Below are positions 7,686 to 16,921 of a DNA stretch of 64,000 nucleotides, piece after piece. The notes below the pieces were generated by a model, which searched no databases, had not been told where the DNA came from, and was given only the letters and a program-made list of their open reading frames with translations. Each line of letters opens with the position of its first letter. Position 1 is the stretch's first letter. Source of the DNA: Bacteroidota bacterium. GTDB lineage: Bacteria; Bacteroidota; Bacteroidia; Chitinophagales; Chitinophagaceae. Position numbers and translations under genes: made by a program. Where the stretch lies: assembly GCA_030706735.1 (NCBI GenBank), contig JAUZNZ010000002.1, forward strand, positions 62,001 through 126,000. Direction: 5' to 3'.

Positions 7686-9515
7686 CTACCGGCCGATCTC
7701 TTCAGCCATTTCCGACACGATCTGCCTTGCCTGCTCCAACTGCCTCCTCTTTCGTTCGAAGACTGTTTTCAATCCCGCCAGCGTTTGAAGCTGACGTTTG
7801 TTGTTCTTCGATTTCTTCGCCGCCGCCGCTCCCTCCTTCACCGGCCCGATCAACTCCAGATCGATCGATTTGATGAAAAAGGAGGCCGCCGCTTCCACCC
7901 GCAGTTGCAGGGTCTGCTGTCCTTCGCCGCCCAGGGTATCCAGCAGCAAGTCGAGTTGCCTGAAGAATTTGACTGCCGTCTCCCGATGGCGGGACAGCAC
8001 GCCGGCAAGTTGCCCGGGAAGATCGAGGGATAAAGAATGCTGCCCGGGTGCTCCTTCGTCTCCCCGGGTAAGGAGGGAAAATTCCTCCTCCACGGCATCC
8101 CATGCAAACGCCCGGGTAAGGACTTGCTTGATGTACGCCTGCTGCTCGCCCAGTAGTTGGTTCTGCCAGGCGGTCTCCGCCAATACACTCTCCGTGAAGG
8201 CCACCACCCGTTCGTCGGTGCTGATGCTGGCCGGATGGATCCGCGAATGCAGGATCAGTCCATCCAGATTGGTCAGCCTGCTCAGGGCGACATAGACCTG
8301 GCCCGGCGCAAAGGAGGCGCCCGCATCGATGACCGCCTTGTCGAAGGTCAGACCCTGGCTCTTGTGAATGGTGATGGCCCAGGCGAGCCGCAGCGGATAC
8401 TGCGAAAAGCTGCCAAGCTCCTCCTCCTCGATCTTGTCCTTTTCCCGGTCGTAGTTATAGCGGATATTCTTCCAGACCTCCTTCTCGACGACCAATTCCT
8501 CCTTTTCGCCCGGGAAGCATACCATGATCTTGTCCCCAGAGATCCTTTCAATACGGCCGATCTTGCCGTTGAAATACCGCCTCGTTTCGCCCTTATCATT
8601 TTTAATGAACATGACCTGAGCCCCCTCCTTCAGGTGCAGGGTCTTTTCGGCAGGGAAGGAGCGTTCGTTGAATTCTCCGGTGACGGAAGCTTCGAAGGAG
8701 TGGGACTTGCCGCGCAATCCGTCCAATTCGGCCTGGTTGATATGGGCGGCTTTCGCATTGTGCGAGGTAAGGATGATATAATTTTCCGCTGCCGAAGGCT
8801 GGAAATCGGGCTGATAATGGAAATGCAGCTGTTCCAGGTCATCTTCGGTGGCCCGGTTATTACGGATATTATTAAGGATATCGATAAAGCTGGCCTCTTT
8901 CTGCCGATAGACTTTTCTTAATTCCAGACACACCGGCGGCGAAGAGCGGATGCACTGCGCGTCAAAAAAAAAGGGGCTGTCATAGTACTCCCTGAGAAGT
9001 TCCCATTCTTCCCTTGACACGACCGGAGGCAGCTGGAACAGGTCGCCGATATACAGCACCTGTACGCCGCCAAATGGGGTCTGGGGCTGCTGACGAAAAT
9101 GCCGGAGGATCGTATCGACAGCGTCTAACATGTCCGCGCGGACCATGCTGATCTCATCGATGATGAGCAATTCCAACTCCTGCAGGAGATCCCGCTTGTT
9201 GGCTGACAGACGGATATTCTTGAACAGGCTGTGGGGATCGCTGATGGTCCCGCTTTGATCCCATCCCTTGAAGGTCCTGGGTATGAACGGGCCGAACGGC
9301 AACTGAAAGAGCGAGTGCAGGGTGACTCCCCCCGCATTGATCGCAGCTACCCCCGTGGGAGCGGCAATAGCCATTTTCTTCTGGCAGGTATCCCGGATGG
9401 TTCTTAGAAAGGTCGTCTTGCCGGTGCCGGCCTTCCCCGTTAGAAAGACATGCCTGCTGGTTTGATTGACAAACTGGGAGGCGAGCCGGAAGGTCGTATT
9501 GTCGTCGAAGGGCAT
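7686..9515 (-). CDS. PIF1-family AAA helicase
   Basis: A 609-residue superfamily 1B helicase. Walker A GKAGTGKTT at 27-35, motif Ia AAPTGVAA at 51-58, Walker B DEIS at 120-123, motif III GDLFQLPPV at 157-165, and late motifs TIHKSQGLTFDKAV and VYVALSRL at roughly 382-412. This order is that of PIF1/RecD2-like 5'-3' DNA helicases. About 170 C-terminal residues beyond the helicase core are rich in Leu/Glu and end in a basic coiled-coil-like stretch; their role is unknown. Related proteins unwind R-loops and G-quadruplexes; the bacterial role here is inferred only. Confidence 0.88.
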   Translation of the reverse strand: MPFDDNTTFRLASQFVNQTSRHVFLTGKAGTGKTTFLRTIRDTCQKKMAIAAPTGVAAINAGGVTLHSLFQLPFGPFIPRTFKGWDQSGTISDPHSLFKNIRLSANKRDLLQELELLIIDEISMVRADMLDAVDTILRHFRQQPQTPFGGVQVLYIGDLFQLPPVVSREEWELLREYYDSPFFFDAQCIRSSPPVCLELRKVYRQKEASFIDILNNIRNNRATEDDLEQLHFHYQPDFQPSAAENYIILTSHNAKAAHINQAELDGLRGKSHSFEASVTGEFNERSFPAEKTLHLKEGAQVMFIKNDKGETRRYFNGKIGRIERISGDKIMVCFPGEKEELVVEKEVWKNIRYNYDREKDKIEEEELGSFSQYPLRLAWAITIHKSQGLTFDKAVIDAGASFAPGQVYVALSRLTNLDGLILHSRIHPASISTDERVVAFTESVLAETAWQNQLLGEQQAYIKQVLTRAFAWDAVEEEFSLLTRGDEGAPGQHSLSLDLPGQLAGVLSRHRETAVKFFRQLDLLLDTLGGEGQQTLQLRVEAAASFFIKSIDLELIGPVKEGAAAAKKSKNNKRQLQTLAGLKTVFERKRRQLEQARQIVSEMAEEIGR

Positions 9516-9586
9516 GGGGCAGATGCAATTTAGCTAAAACTTGTTATATTTATTGCCGCCTGTCCCGGCCAAAAAAATCTGTTGTC

Positions 9587-10993
9587 ATGAGAAAAGATCC
9601 CAGGTACCTGTTGCTTGCCGCTATTTTTTTGCTTTCCTCCCTGAATTCGACAGCCACGGTACGCTTGCCTTCGATCATTTCCAGTAATATGGTGCTGCAG
9701 CAGGGATCGACTGCCAAATTATGGGGCTGGTGCGATGCCCATGAGAAGATCTACGTATTCACCTCCTGGAATAATAGGACCGACTCCGTAACAGGTACCC
9801 GCGATGCCAACTGGCAGATCGGCGTCCCGACCCCTGCAGCCGGAGGTCCCTATACGATAACCATCAAGGGAAGCAATACCATCCTGCTGGAGAACGTCAT
9901 GATCGGAGAGGTCTGGGTCTGCTCGGGCCAATCCAATATGGAAATGTGCGAGACCTGGGGATTGCCGGATGTGCGTGCGGAATTGCCCGAATGCAACACC
10001 AATAATATTCATTTTTTCCATGTCCCGAGAACCACTTCCATCTACCCGCAGGAAGACTGCCATGCACAATGGACCCCTTGCGATTCCGTGGCCCTGAAGA
10101 GCTTTTCGGCCGTGGCATATTTCTTTGGCAAAGAACTGAACCGTAAGCTGAACGTTCCCATCGGCCTGATCGAATCCTCCTGGGGCGGTACGCCTGCCGA
10201 GGTTTGGACCCCGGCAGCTCTCATCGAGGGAGATACCATCTTGAAACGGGCTGCTGCAACCTTGCATCCCAGTACGGGCTGGCCTTATCTGCCGGGATAT
10301 TGCTACAATGGCATGATCGCTCCGCTCACTAATTATCCCGTTGCCGGCGCCATCTGGTACCAGGGAGAGGGCAATACATCGGGGCCCGCCACCTACGGCC
10401 GCCTCCTGCAAACGATGATCGGCGCCTGGCGACAGGCCTGGAACAAAGAGCTGCCGTTCTACTACGTACAGATCGCCCCATATACCTACGGTGCAAAGAA
10501 TGTCGCCGGCGTCCTCCGCGAGCAGCAGGCCTCCTGTATGAGCATGGACAAGACAGGCATGGTGGTGGTCAGCGATATCACGGGAGACACCACGAACATT
10601 CATCCCAAAAATAAACACGACGTGGGTCTTCGGCTGGCCAACTGGGCGCTGGGAGATACCTACCATCTTTCTGGGATCAACTACAAGGGTCCTCAGTACA
10701 AGAGCATGGACGTGAAGGCAGACAAGGTCGTTTTGACCCTGGATAATGTGCCGACAGCGCTCGAAATTAAAGGCAGGGACGTGCGCGAGCTTTCCATTGC
10801 CGGCGACAACAGGGTCTTTTATCCGGCCCAGGCCAGGGTGGAAGGGAATAAGCTGATCGTCTCTTCGGCTCAGGTCAGGCACCCCATGGCCGTTCGCTAT
10901 CAATTCGACAATGCAGGTATTGGCAATATATTCAGCAAGGAAGGACTGCCGGTGGCCCCCTTCCGCACGGACCATTGGAACGTCGATCTCTAG
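9587..10993 (+). CDS. Sialate O-acetylesterase-type SGNH hydrolase, secreted
   Basis: 468 residues with a signal peptide (about 1-23, ending STA). Domain order follows the sialic acid 9-O-acetylesterase family: an N-terminal beta domain, then the SGNH block I GQSNM (Ser116) and the block IESSWGGTPAEVW at about 196-208, then IWYQGEGNT around 257-265, and IHPKNKHDVG around 344-353 with the catalytic Asp/His region. It probably removes acetyl groups from sialic acid or plant glycan sugars in the periplasm. Its 3' end overlaps the convergent terC by four bases. A -7-like TATATTTA lies at 9545-9552. Confidence 0.85.
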   Translation: MRKDPRYLLLAAIFLLSSLNSTATVRLPSIISSNMVLQQGSTAKLWGWCDAHEKIYVFTSWNNRTDSVTGTRDANWQIGVPTPAAGGPYTITIKGSNTILLENVMIGEVWVCSGQSNMEMCETWGLPDVRAELPECNTNNIHFFHVPRTTSIYPQEDCHAQWTPCDSVALKSFSAVAYFFGKELNRKLNVPIGLIESSWGGTPAEVWTPAALIEGDTILKRAAATLHPSTGWPYLPGYCYNGMIAPLTNYPVAGAIWYQGEGNTSGPATYGRLLQTMIGAWRQAWNKELPFYYVQIAPYTYGAKNVAGVLREQQASCMSMDKTGMVVVSDITGDTTNIHPKNKHDVGLRLANWALGDTYHLSGINYKGPQYKSMDVKADKVVLTLDNVPTALEIKGRDVRELSIAGDNRVFYPAQARVEGNKLIVSSAQVRHPMAVRYQFDNAGIGNIFSKEGLPVAPFRTDHWNVDL

Positions 10994-11781
10994 GCCGGCC
11001 CTTCCTCGCCTTCGGTTGATTCGCTTTTTTTAGGGATATTGAACAGGAGACTGGTAAATATCGGCACAAAAAAGACCAGCACCGTCAATATCGAGGTACC
11101 GATGTCGGCCGTCCGGCTGTCCAGGAATGTGCTGAGCCGATCTTCCGGGAAAAAATGCGCATATAGAGAGAGCATCAGCTTGACGCCAAGGATCCCGATC
11201 ACTATAAAGGCGGCCGTTTCTAAAAAGCTGTATTTCTCCATCAATTTTACGAACCACTGCGCGATAAAGCGCATCGCCAGGATTCCTATGAACACCCCGA
11301 CGCATACGAGGATGATATTGGGTGAAAAAGCGACGGCGGCGAACACATTGTCTATCGAGAAGGCCATATCCATCAATTCGACCAGCGCCACGGTAGCCCA
11401 GAAGGCGCCCATCCAGCCTACAGTCGCGCGGTATAACCAGTTCCTTTTCTTATCGATTCCCTCATTTTCCCCCGATTCGTCCTGCTTTCCTTTCCAGAAA
11501 CCATAGACGAGGTATAGGAGGTAGAGCCCGCCAAGGGGCTTCAGCCACCATATCCGGATGATGAAGGCGGCAAAGATCATCGCCGTGCCCCGGAACACGT
11601 AAGCGCCGAGAATGCCGTAACGGAGCGCCTTCTTGCGGTTCTTCGGCTCCAGGTCCATGACGATGGTGGCCAGAACGGCCGCATTATCGACGGAAAGCAG
11701 GCTTTCGATGATGATCAGGTTCCCGATTATGGCCAGGGAGGGCAACGGATTATCGATGATCTGTTGGATGAGTTCGCGCAT
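10990..11781 (-). CDS. terC: TerC family integral membrane protein
   Basis: 263 residues with seven or more hydrophobic segments. The diagnostic acidic motifs are LLSVDNAAVLATIV (about 27-40) and ELMDMAFSIDNVFAAVAF (about 135-152); these intramembrane Asp/Asn residues are conserved in TerC, which is linked to metal-ion (Mn/Ca) homeostasis and tellurite resistance. It is the last gene of a leftward operon after the unknown protein at 11813-12772 (31 bases). Its company with TelA and two TerD proteins makes the Ter assignment firm. Confidence 0.9.
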   Translation of the reverse strand: MRELIQQIIDNPLPSLAIIGNLIIIESLLSVDNAAVLATIVMDLEPKNRKKALRYGILGAYVFRGTAMIFAAFIIRIWWLKPLGGLYLLYLVYGFWKGKQDESGENEGIDKKRNWLYRATVGWMGAFWATVALVELMDMAFSIDNVFAAVAFSPNIILVCVGVFIGILAMRFIAQWFVKLMEKYSFLETAAFIVIGILGVKLMLSLYAHFFPEDRLSTFLDSRTADIGTSILTVLVFFVPIFTSLLFNIPKKSESTEGEEGPA

Positions 11782-11812
11782 GAAACGAGTTTAGTCTGTT
11801 AAGGAGTCTATT

Positions 11813-12772
11813 CTATATGATATCGGTATTTAGCATCGTCTTCAATATATTAGCTTGAACTTCGAACTCGCTGCTTTGCAGGAAATTGATGTCGGCTATC
11901 TTCTTGTAGGATTCGGCAAGCAGGTCCCGGATGCCGTCCGGCATGAACGTTTTGGCCGCGCCGACCGCGGCGGCCAATTTATTGTTTTTCTCCGTGAGTT
12001 CACGGATGATCCTGGTCTTTTTTGACAGCGTGCTCGACCAATCCACGCCTGTTATTTTTGCCAGGTCGCACAATAGAAAGACGTTGCCCGCAGGGGAGAA
12101 CAGGAAATACCGGTCTTCATCGGTCAGTTTATACACTTCGATCACCGCGACGCCGGCCTTGAGACCTTCATAAAAAACGGCCCTGAAATCGTATTTACAC
12201 AGCAGCCCCATCAGCCGCTTATGGATCGTTGCATGGGCATTCGAATAGACCTCATTGGGATTATACAGCAGGAGCTGATCCAACACGGAGGGTGTAATGT
12301 CATAGAAGTAATCTTCGCAATAGCGGGCGCCAAAGGCATTCAGGTTCCGCGAGAAAGGATAGTCGGGTGAATCGTTGGAGAGCGCTTCATAAAGCTTTCG
12401 TAGCGACAGGCTCATCTTTAACGACTGCCGCTGCTTGTCCAGACTGAATTCCTGCTCGGTATGGACAGACCCGCTGAGCTTATCGATAAGGTCGCGGTTG
12501 AGCTGGATCTCGTCATATAACAGGCTCTCGTTCTTCTCATTCCCCCGCTTGATCTTTTTCAACAGCGAAATGACACTGTCGGTGAACTGGACATGGAAGA
12601 GTTCCAGCTTATTGATATCCAGGTCCGGGTTGCTTTCGAACAGGGTATGGATGACCTGGGTGCGCAGGTAGATCTTATATACGTTCTCGTCGCCGAAGAA
12701 GGCGGAAAGCACCTGTAGCTTGCTGATTATTTTCGTCGAGTCATCTAATATTTTTTTGGCGTTTTCATCCAT
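11813..12772 (-). CDS. Unknown protein in the Ter/TelA operon
   Basis: 319 residues, mainly charged helices with no signal peptide, membrane helix or catalytic motif I can name. Long coiled-coil-like stretches (about 1-20, 75-125, 250-300) resemble the style of TelA partners. The gene lies between telA (9 bases upstream) and terC (31 bases downstream), so it is almost surely part of the Ter response. A role as a scaffold or regulator of TelA is a guess from position only. Confidence 0.7.
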   Translation of the reverse strand: MDENAKKILDDSTKIISKLQVLSAFFGDENVYKIYLRTQVIHTLFESNPDLDINKLELFHVQFTDSVISLLKKIKRGNEKNESLLYDEIQLNRDLIDKLSGSVHTEQEFSLDKQRQSLKMSLSLRKLYEALSNDSPDYPFSRNLNAFGARYCEDYFYDITPSVLDQLLLYNPNEVYSNAHATIHKRLMGLLCKYDFRAVFYEGLKAGVAVIEVYKLTDEDRYFLFSPAGNVFLLCDLAKITGVDWSSTLSKKTRIIRELTEKNNKLAAAVGAAKTFMPDGIRDLLAESYKKIADINFLQSSEFEVQANILKTMLNTDII

Positions 12773-12781
12773 CTTTCAGCA

Positions 12782-13954
12782 TCACTTGATGTTGGTTACG
12801 TTCTTCTTCAGCTCCGTCTCCAGATTCTGCAGGTCGGCATTCAGGGCTACCCGGTTCTGTGCGCCTTCGTCGTGGATGCGCTTGACCTCCGTCAGTGTTT
12901 CGATCAGCGACTGCGTCGTCCTCTTTAAGGTGTCGATGGAAACCACGGTCTTTTCATTTTCCCGGGCGACGTCGATGCTGTTCTGTTTGAGCATGTCTGC
13001 GTTCTTTTGCAGGATCGTATTGGTCGTATCCGAGATCTTCTTCTGCATCTCCACATTGGCCTTTTGCCGCTGCAAGGCGACGGCAATGGTCAGCTGGTTC
13101 TTCCAGACGGGTATGGTCGTCGATACGATGGATTGTGCCTTTTCAGCGATCGAGGTATTGTTGTTTTGCACGACGCGGATCTGTGCCAGGGATTGCATCA
13201 TGATGAACCGGACGGTCTTCATGTCCGCCAGGCGCTTGTCCAGCCTGCCTACGAAATCACGGAGGTCTGCGATCTCATAGTCGTTATAGTTCGCGGCATT
13301 GGCCTCCATTTCGGTCAGCTTCTGCTGAAGCTCGTTGTATTTCAGGCGACCGGCAATGATCAGGTCCTCCATCTGCTTGATGTAGTTGACATTGCTGTCG
13401 AACATGGTCTGGAGCGAACTGTTGTCCTTTATGGAATTGAGCCGGCCTGTCTTGATCTTGGTCGTGATCTTGTCGATATTGCCCACGACCGTATCGTATT
13501 TCGCGAAGAGCTTCTTCGCGTCAAAAACGAGCGTCTTGATAAAGGGTATCCGGGACAGAAAGGACTTGATCCCGCTTTGGTTCAGCTCATCGACGTCGAT
13601 CATATTCAGCTGCATCAGCAGGTCATTGATCAGCCCGCCGACCTCCCCGGAGTTGAAGGTCCGCACCGAGACCAGGAAGTCGTTGCTGTATTTTTCCATC
13701 GAGGACTGAGCGTCATTGCCGAAATTCAGGATCGAATTGGAGTCCGCCGGATTAAGGGTCTTGCTGATCGCACCGTATTTTTGCGCGTCGTCCGGAGTGA
13801 TCAGGGAGAGGTCCACATTCCCGTCCTTGTCCAGTTTGGGATGTGCAACCGCCGGCTCCGGAGCCGGCGGCACGGCAGATAATCCCGGCGTGGCGACGAC
13901 GGGTATTCCGGCGGCGGTTCCGTCCGGAGTGTTCGAAGGCGTGTTAGTCTCCAT
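12782..13954 (-). CDS. telA: Toxic anion resistance protein, TelA family
   Basis: 390 residues, close to the family norm. A Pro/Ala-rich N-terminal 60 residues lead into a long helical body with TelA-type features: a conserved region around LINDLLMQLNMIDVDELN (about 106-123), FLSRIPFIKTLVFDAKKLFAKYD (128-150) and repeating heptads to the end, where ISTTIPVWKNQLTIAVALQRQ-type residues occur. TelA proteins accompany TerD in tellurite, colicin and phage resistance loci; the molecular action is unresolved. It overlaps the end of the PRTase-like gene by 11 bases and precedes the unknown gene by nine, so translation is probably coupled. Confidence 0.9.
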   Translation of the reverse strand: METNTPSNTPDGTAAGIPVVATPGLSAVPPAPEPAVAHPKLDKDGNVDLSLITPDDAQKYGAISKTLNPADSNSILNFGNDAQSSMEKYSNDFLVSVRTFNSGEVGGLINDLLMQLNMIDVDELNQSGIKSFLSRIPFIKTLVFDAKKLFAKYDTVVGNIDKITTKIKTGRLNSIKDNSSLQTMFDSNVNYIKQMEDLIIAGRLKYNELQQKLTEMEANAANYNDYEIADLRDFVGRLDKRLADMKTVRFIMMQSLAQIRVVQNNNTSIAEKAQSIVSTTIPVWKNQLTIAVALQRQKANVEMQKKISDTTNTILQKNADMLKQNSIDVARENEKTVVSIDTLKRTTQSLIETLTEVKRIHDEGAQNRVALNADLQNLETELKKNVTNIK

Positions 13955-14786
13955 GTTGTATGCGTTTATTTTTTTTATTAAATAGATAGTTCCTCAGAAA
14001 ATCGAGATTGCGGGAATAGGCTTCGATAAGGTGATAGTTGTTCCCCAATGCCATATTGTACAAAAGATTCACGAAATCGTCGGACTGATTCTGGAGAAAG
14101 AGGCAGTAGGCGTCGAAATCGTAATTCAGGATATATTTGACGATCCGCGTATTGATCAGAAAAGTTTCGCTTCGGATGATCATTTCCAGGTCAAAGATCG
14201 ATTTGACAAAATGATAGTTCAGCCTGTTTTCGATATTCGGATGGATCCGCTCATCGGCAAGCTCGGCAAAATACAGCATGAATAGCTGGTTGGTCAGGCG
14301 ATGCTCACCGACCATCTTCAGGATCATCCGCTCATGACTGCCGGTGATCTTGATGTCGTCGAGGAACAGAAGGGTCTTCCCCTGCAGAAATCCGGCATCG
14401 ATATGAAAGGAGTCGTTGCCTATGAGCCGCATCCGCTCCTCGGCGCTTAGCTCCCCATAATCTTCTTTATACGTGATGGTACGATGCACTTTCGTCTCCT
14501 GGACGACGGGGAATCCGCCGGCGGCCAGCCACCTGTTCAGCCGGTATACGAAGTGGTTCTTCATCGCGAAGGTGGCGGTGGGAATATAGGAATATGGGCT
14601 GGGTATCACGACGATCTGTTCATCGATCGGGGCAAGCGCCATATGCCGCCGGATAAAGCCTTCGGCCAGACTGCTTCCGAACGCCGCCGCGGCGGTCCCG
14701 TCTCCGAATTTGAATCGGCTATATTCATCGGGGGAAAAGCCGAACCGGTCCGGATGGGTGATCTTGTGTAAGGAATAGGTCGTCAT
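13944..14786 (-). CDS. Phosphoribosyltransferase-like protein of Ter operons
   Basis: 280 residues. The segment LLFLDDIKITGSHE at 139-152 matches the PRPP-binding loop of type I phosphoribosyltransferases (four hydrophobics, two acids, then T-G), so PRPP binding is likely. The PSPY motif around 63-66 and the rest are less familiar. PRTase-like and HAD genes are known members of the biosynthetic module of Ter stress operons, for which a nucleoside-like product has been proposed. The HAD gene is 20 bases upstream and telA overlaps downstream. Substrate unknown. Confidence 0.72.
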   Translation of the reverse strand: MTTYSLHKITHPDRFGFSPDEYSRFKFGDGTAAAAFGSSLAEGFIRRHMALAPIDEQIVVIPSPYSYIPTATFAMKNHFVYRLNRWLAAGGFPVVQETKVHRTITYKEDYGELSAEERMRLIGNDSFHIDAGFLQGKTLLFLDDIKITGSHERMILKMVGEHRLTNQLFMLYFAELADERIHPNIENRLNYHFVKSIFDLEMIIRSETFLINTRIVKYILNYDFDAYCLFLQNQSDDFVNLLYNMALGNNYHLIEAYSRNLDFLRNYLFNKKNKRIQHGD

Positions 14787-14806
14787 CGGCAGGTCTTTAT
14801 CATTGG

Positions 14807-15505
14807 TTATGCCGGCTGTTCCAGCAAGGTTGAAATAGAGTTGTCGTTCGAATTGATCAGGTGGCCGTCGATTCCGATCGCCTTTGCACCAACGATGTCC
14901 GCGCCGGGGTTGTCGCCGACATGGACGATCTCACTCAGCCTGACATCCATTCTTCGTGCCATGACCTCGTCCGTCATGAGCCGGAAAAATTTTGAATTGG
15001 GTTTGGACCATCCTTCTTCATCGGAATAGAGCTGAAAATCGAAGAAAATGGCCAATCCCAGATCATCCAGTACTCTTCTGAGTACTTTTCCCTTTACGAA
15101 GGCAGTATTACTCAAAAGGCTGAGGCTTGCCTCACCCTGCTTCAATCTGCTCAACACACTCGCCGTCTCCCCGCTGAACAGGTCGGGTGGATATCGGAAT
15201 AACAGGTTGTCCATTTCCTGCATCAGCCACTTCATATCCATTTTCTCGCAGACCGCGGGGTCGTCGTCATTGATCTGGCAAAGGACCTTGAGGTACAGCT
15301 CTTCAGCGTTAATGTGCCCGCCGGTCATTTCGTTGCTGGCATTGGCCTCCAGGTCTACCGCCCGGAAAATAGCGGCGATCTCCGCCAGTGCCTTATCCTT
15401 ACTGTTGAAATGTTTATGAAACCAGGCATTCCGTTCCTGCTTGAAAGCGGGATTGCTCCTGATCAATGTCATCCACAGGTCGAATGAATAATGTTTATAC
15501 CTAAT
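14807..15505 (-). CDS. HAD-superfamily phosphatase of the Ter operon, probable ATT start
   Basis: The first ATG (15472) would give 221 residues but would leave out HAD motif I. Read upstream, the same frame encodes YSFDLWMTLIRS, with the nucleophile-like Asp nine residues after an ATT codon at 15505-15503, and opens only 4-5 codons further up after a TGA. No ATG, GTG or TTG exists in that interval. I therefore place the start at ATT, overlapping the last base of the terD TAG (ATTAG). Motif III lysine SKPNSKFF and motif IV HVGDNPGADI are intact. The second motif I acid is Trp, as in some HAD members. It probably acts with the PRTase-like protein. Confidence 0.75.
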   Translation of the reverse strand: MRYKHYSFDLWMTLIRSNPAFKQERNAWFHKHFNSKDKALAEIAAIFRAVDLEANASNEMTGGHINAEELYLKVLCQINDDDPAVCEKMDMKWLMQEMDNLLFRYPPDLFSGETASVLSRLKQGEASLSLLSNTAFVKGKVLRRVLDDLGLAIFFDFQLYSDEEGWSKPNSKFFRLMTDEVMARRMDVRLSEIVHVGDNPGADIVGAKAIGIDGHLINSNDNSISTLLEQPA

Positions 15506-16175
15506 AACTGTATTTTTTCAGGATCTCCACAAAGCTGTCGGTGGGATAGGGGTCGCCGATCGCCCTGAATTTCCAGGTGCCGTCCTTCCGATAAACTTCG
15601 GAAAAGACCAGGGAACACATGTTGCCATAGCTGGCATCTCCCGACAAACTGAACTTGGCGATCTCCCTTCCTTTATTGTCCACGGCCCGGATAAAGGCAT
15701 TCTCGACCATGCTGAAATGCTGATTGTTCTGACGGCCATGATATATACACACCAAAAAGACGATCTTCTGATAGCGCTGATCCAACGCATCGAGCTTGAC
15801 GATGATCTGTTCGTCATCCCCTTCGCCGGCGCCGGTGCGATTGTCGCCCGTCAGCCAGATGTTTCCGGACGGATGTTTCATCGAGTTGAAGTAAACGATA
15901 TCGCCTTCATACCACCCTATATTGCGTCCGTCGGAAGTCTGGGCGGTACGTCCGGGATTGGCCACCTTGTCATTGCTGTCGAGCAGAAAGGCAACGGCAT
16001 CCAGATCGTACTCTTCTTCTTCACCGCCTCCGAATAACCTCCCCAGCAGGCCGCCGCCCCCTTTTTTCCGGACGTCCCAGCCAAGGCCGATGGTGACCGA
16101 AGAGAGATCATAGCTTTCTCCTTTGTCATTCTTGCGGAGGTCGATGGTCTGTCCTTTGACCAAATTGATTGCCAT
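15501..16175 (-). CDS. terD: TerD domain protein (second of two)
   Basis: 224 residues; starts MAINLVKGQTIDL, the common TerD opening. GLGWDV is near 30-35, the acidic DLDAVAFLLD strand follows a Gly/Glu-rich insert (about 40-57), and the calcium-binding segment GDNRTGAGEGDDE lies near 110-122. TerD proteins bind Ca2+ and are thought to sense metal or envelope stress. The Gly-rich insert is absent from its upstream paralogue. It is ten bases after the first terD, and the HAD gene overlaps its stop codon. Confidence 0.92.
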   Translation of the reverse strand: MAINLVKGQTIDLRKNDKGESYDLSSVTIGLGWDVRKKGGGGLLGRLFGGGEEEEYDLDAVAFLLDSNDKVANPGRTAQTSDGRNIGWYEGDIVYFNSMKHPSGNIWLTGDNRTGAGEGDDEQIIVKLDALDQRYQKIVFLVCIYHGRQNNQHFSMVENAFIRAVDNKGREIAKFSLSGDASYGNMCSLVFSEVYRKDGTWKFRAIGDPYPTDSFVEILKKYSY

Positions 16176-16184
16176 ACGATAGAT

Positions 16185-16760
16185 TTATTTGATGATCTGT
16201 CCTTTGTAATATTTTGACAGAAAGAAGGACAGGTCTTCTTTGTAGCCAATTCCCGAGGCTTCGAATTTCCATTTTCCATCGCGCTTATAGAGCCGGCCGA
16301 ATTCGACGGCCGTTTCGATGGAAAAATCCTCACCCAATTCGTACTTGGCCACTTCCTGCCCCGTCGTATCGTCCACGATCCGGATATAGGAATTCCGCAC
16401 CTGCCCAAAGTTCTGCCTTCTGGCCGCGGAATCATATATGGTGACCACGAATAGGATCTCCTGGATGCGGCTGTCGATCTTTGTCAAATCCACCTGTATC
16501 ACCTCATCATCGCCTTCGGCGCTGTTTCCGCCCGTCGGGTCGTCGCCGGTATGGTGAAGGGCCTTGTCGGGGGAATCGGTATTGCTATAAAAAACGAAGA
16601 ATTCTTCTGCGGGGATCTGTCTGTTTGCATCGACCATGAAGGCGGATGCGTCCAGGTCAAAGTCGAACCCCGTGCCCTCATGCGGGGTCCACCCGAGCCC
16701 TACGCTCATTTTGGCAGGGCCGATGTCAATTTTTTGACCTTTTTGTAAGTTGATGGCCAT
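16185..16760 (-). CDS. terD: TerD domain protein (first of two)
   Basis: 191 residues, typical single-domain TerD length. MAINLQKGQKIDI, VGLGWTPHE, the DLDASAFMVD strand, and the acidic calcium loop GDDPTGGNSAEGDDE are all present. It heads the leftward seven-gene operon and has a good -7 element upstream (16839-16846). Its order before a second TerD, HAD, PRTase, TelA and TerC matches known Ter gene neighbourhoods. Confidence 0.93.
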   Translation of the reverse strand: MAINLQKGQKIDIGPAKMSVGLGWTPHEGTGFDFDLDASAFMVDANRQIPAEEFFVFYSNTDSPDKALHHTGDDPTGGNSAEGDDEVIQVDLTKIDSRIQEILFVVTIYDSAARRQNFGQVRNSYIRIVDDTTGQEVAKYELGEDFSIETAVEFGRLYKRDGKWKFEASGIGYKEDLSFFLSKYYKGQIIK

Positions 16761-16838
16761 GGTTCGTAATTTGCTGTTTTAATGCGGATTTTTGAGCGGA
16801 CAAGTTAGTGTTTTTATGAGTTTCCGGCAAGATTCCCC

Positions 16839-16846
16839 CAAAGTTA
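16839..16846 (-). promoter_or_regulatory. -7 element of the Ter operon promoter
   Basis: TAACTTTG on the minus strand matches TAnnTTTG exactly. I see no TTG at the usual upstream distance, so an activator or alternative sigma may be needed. The leader would be about 70 bases to the ATG at 16760. Confidence 0.45.
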
Positions 16847-16921
16847 GGTGGACGGGAGGTTTATGGAATGGGAAGTCGGGGAAGACCGGCCGATGATCGG
16901 GGAATGGCGGTTTTAGGGCGG

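Noticed and set aside
9719-10975. A 418-residue frame antisense to the sialate O-acetylesterase
   Set aside because: The plus-strand protein has signal peptide and catalytic motifs; the antisense frame has none.
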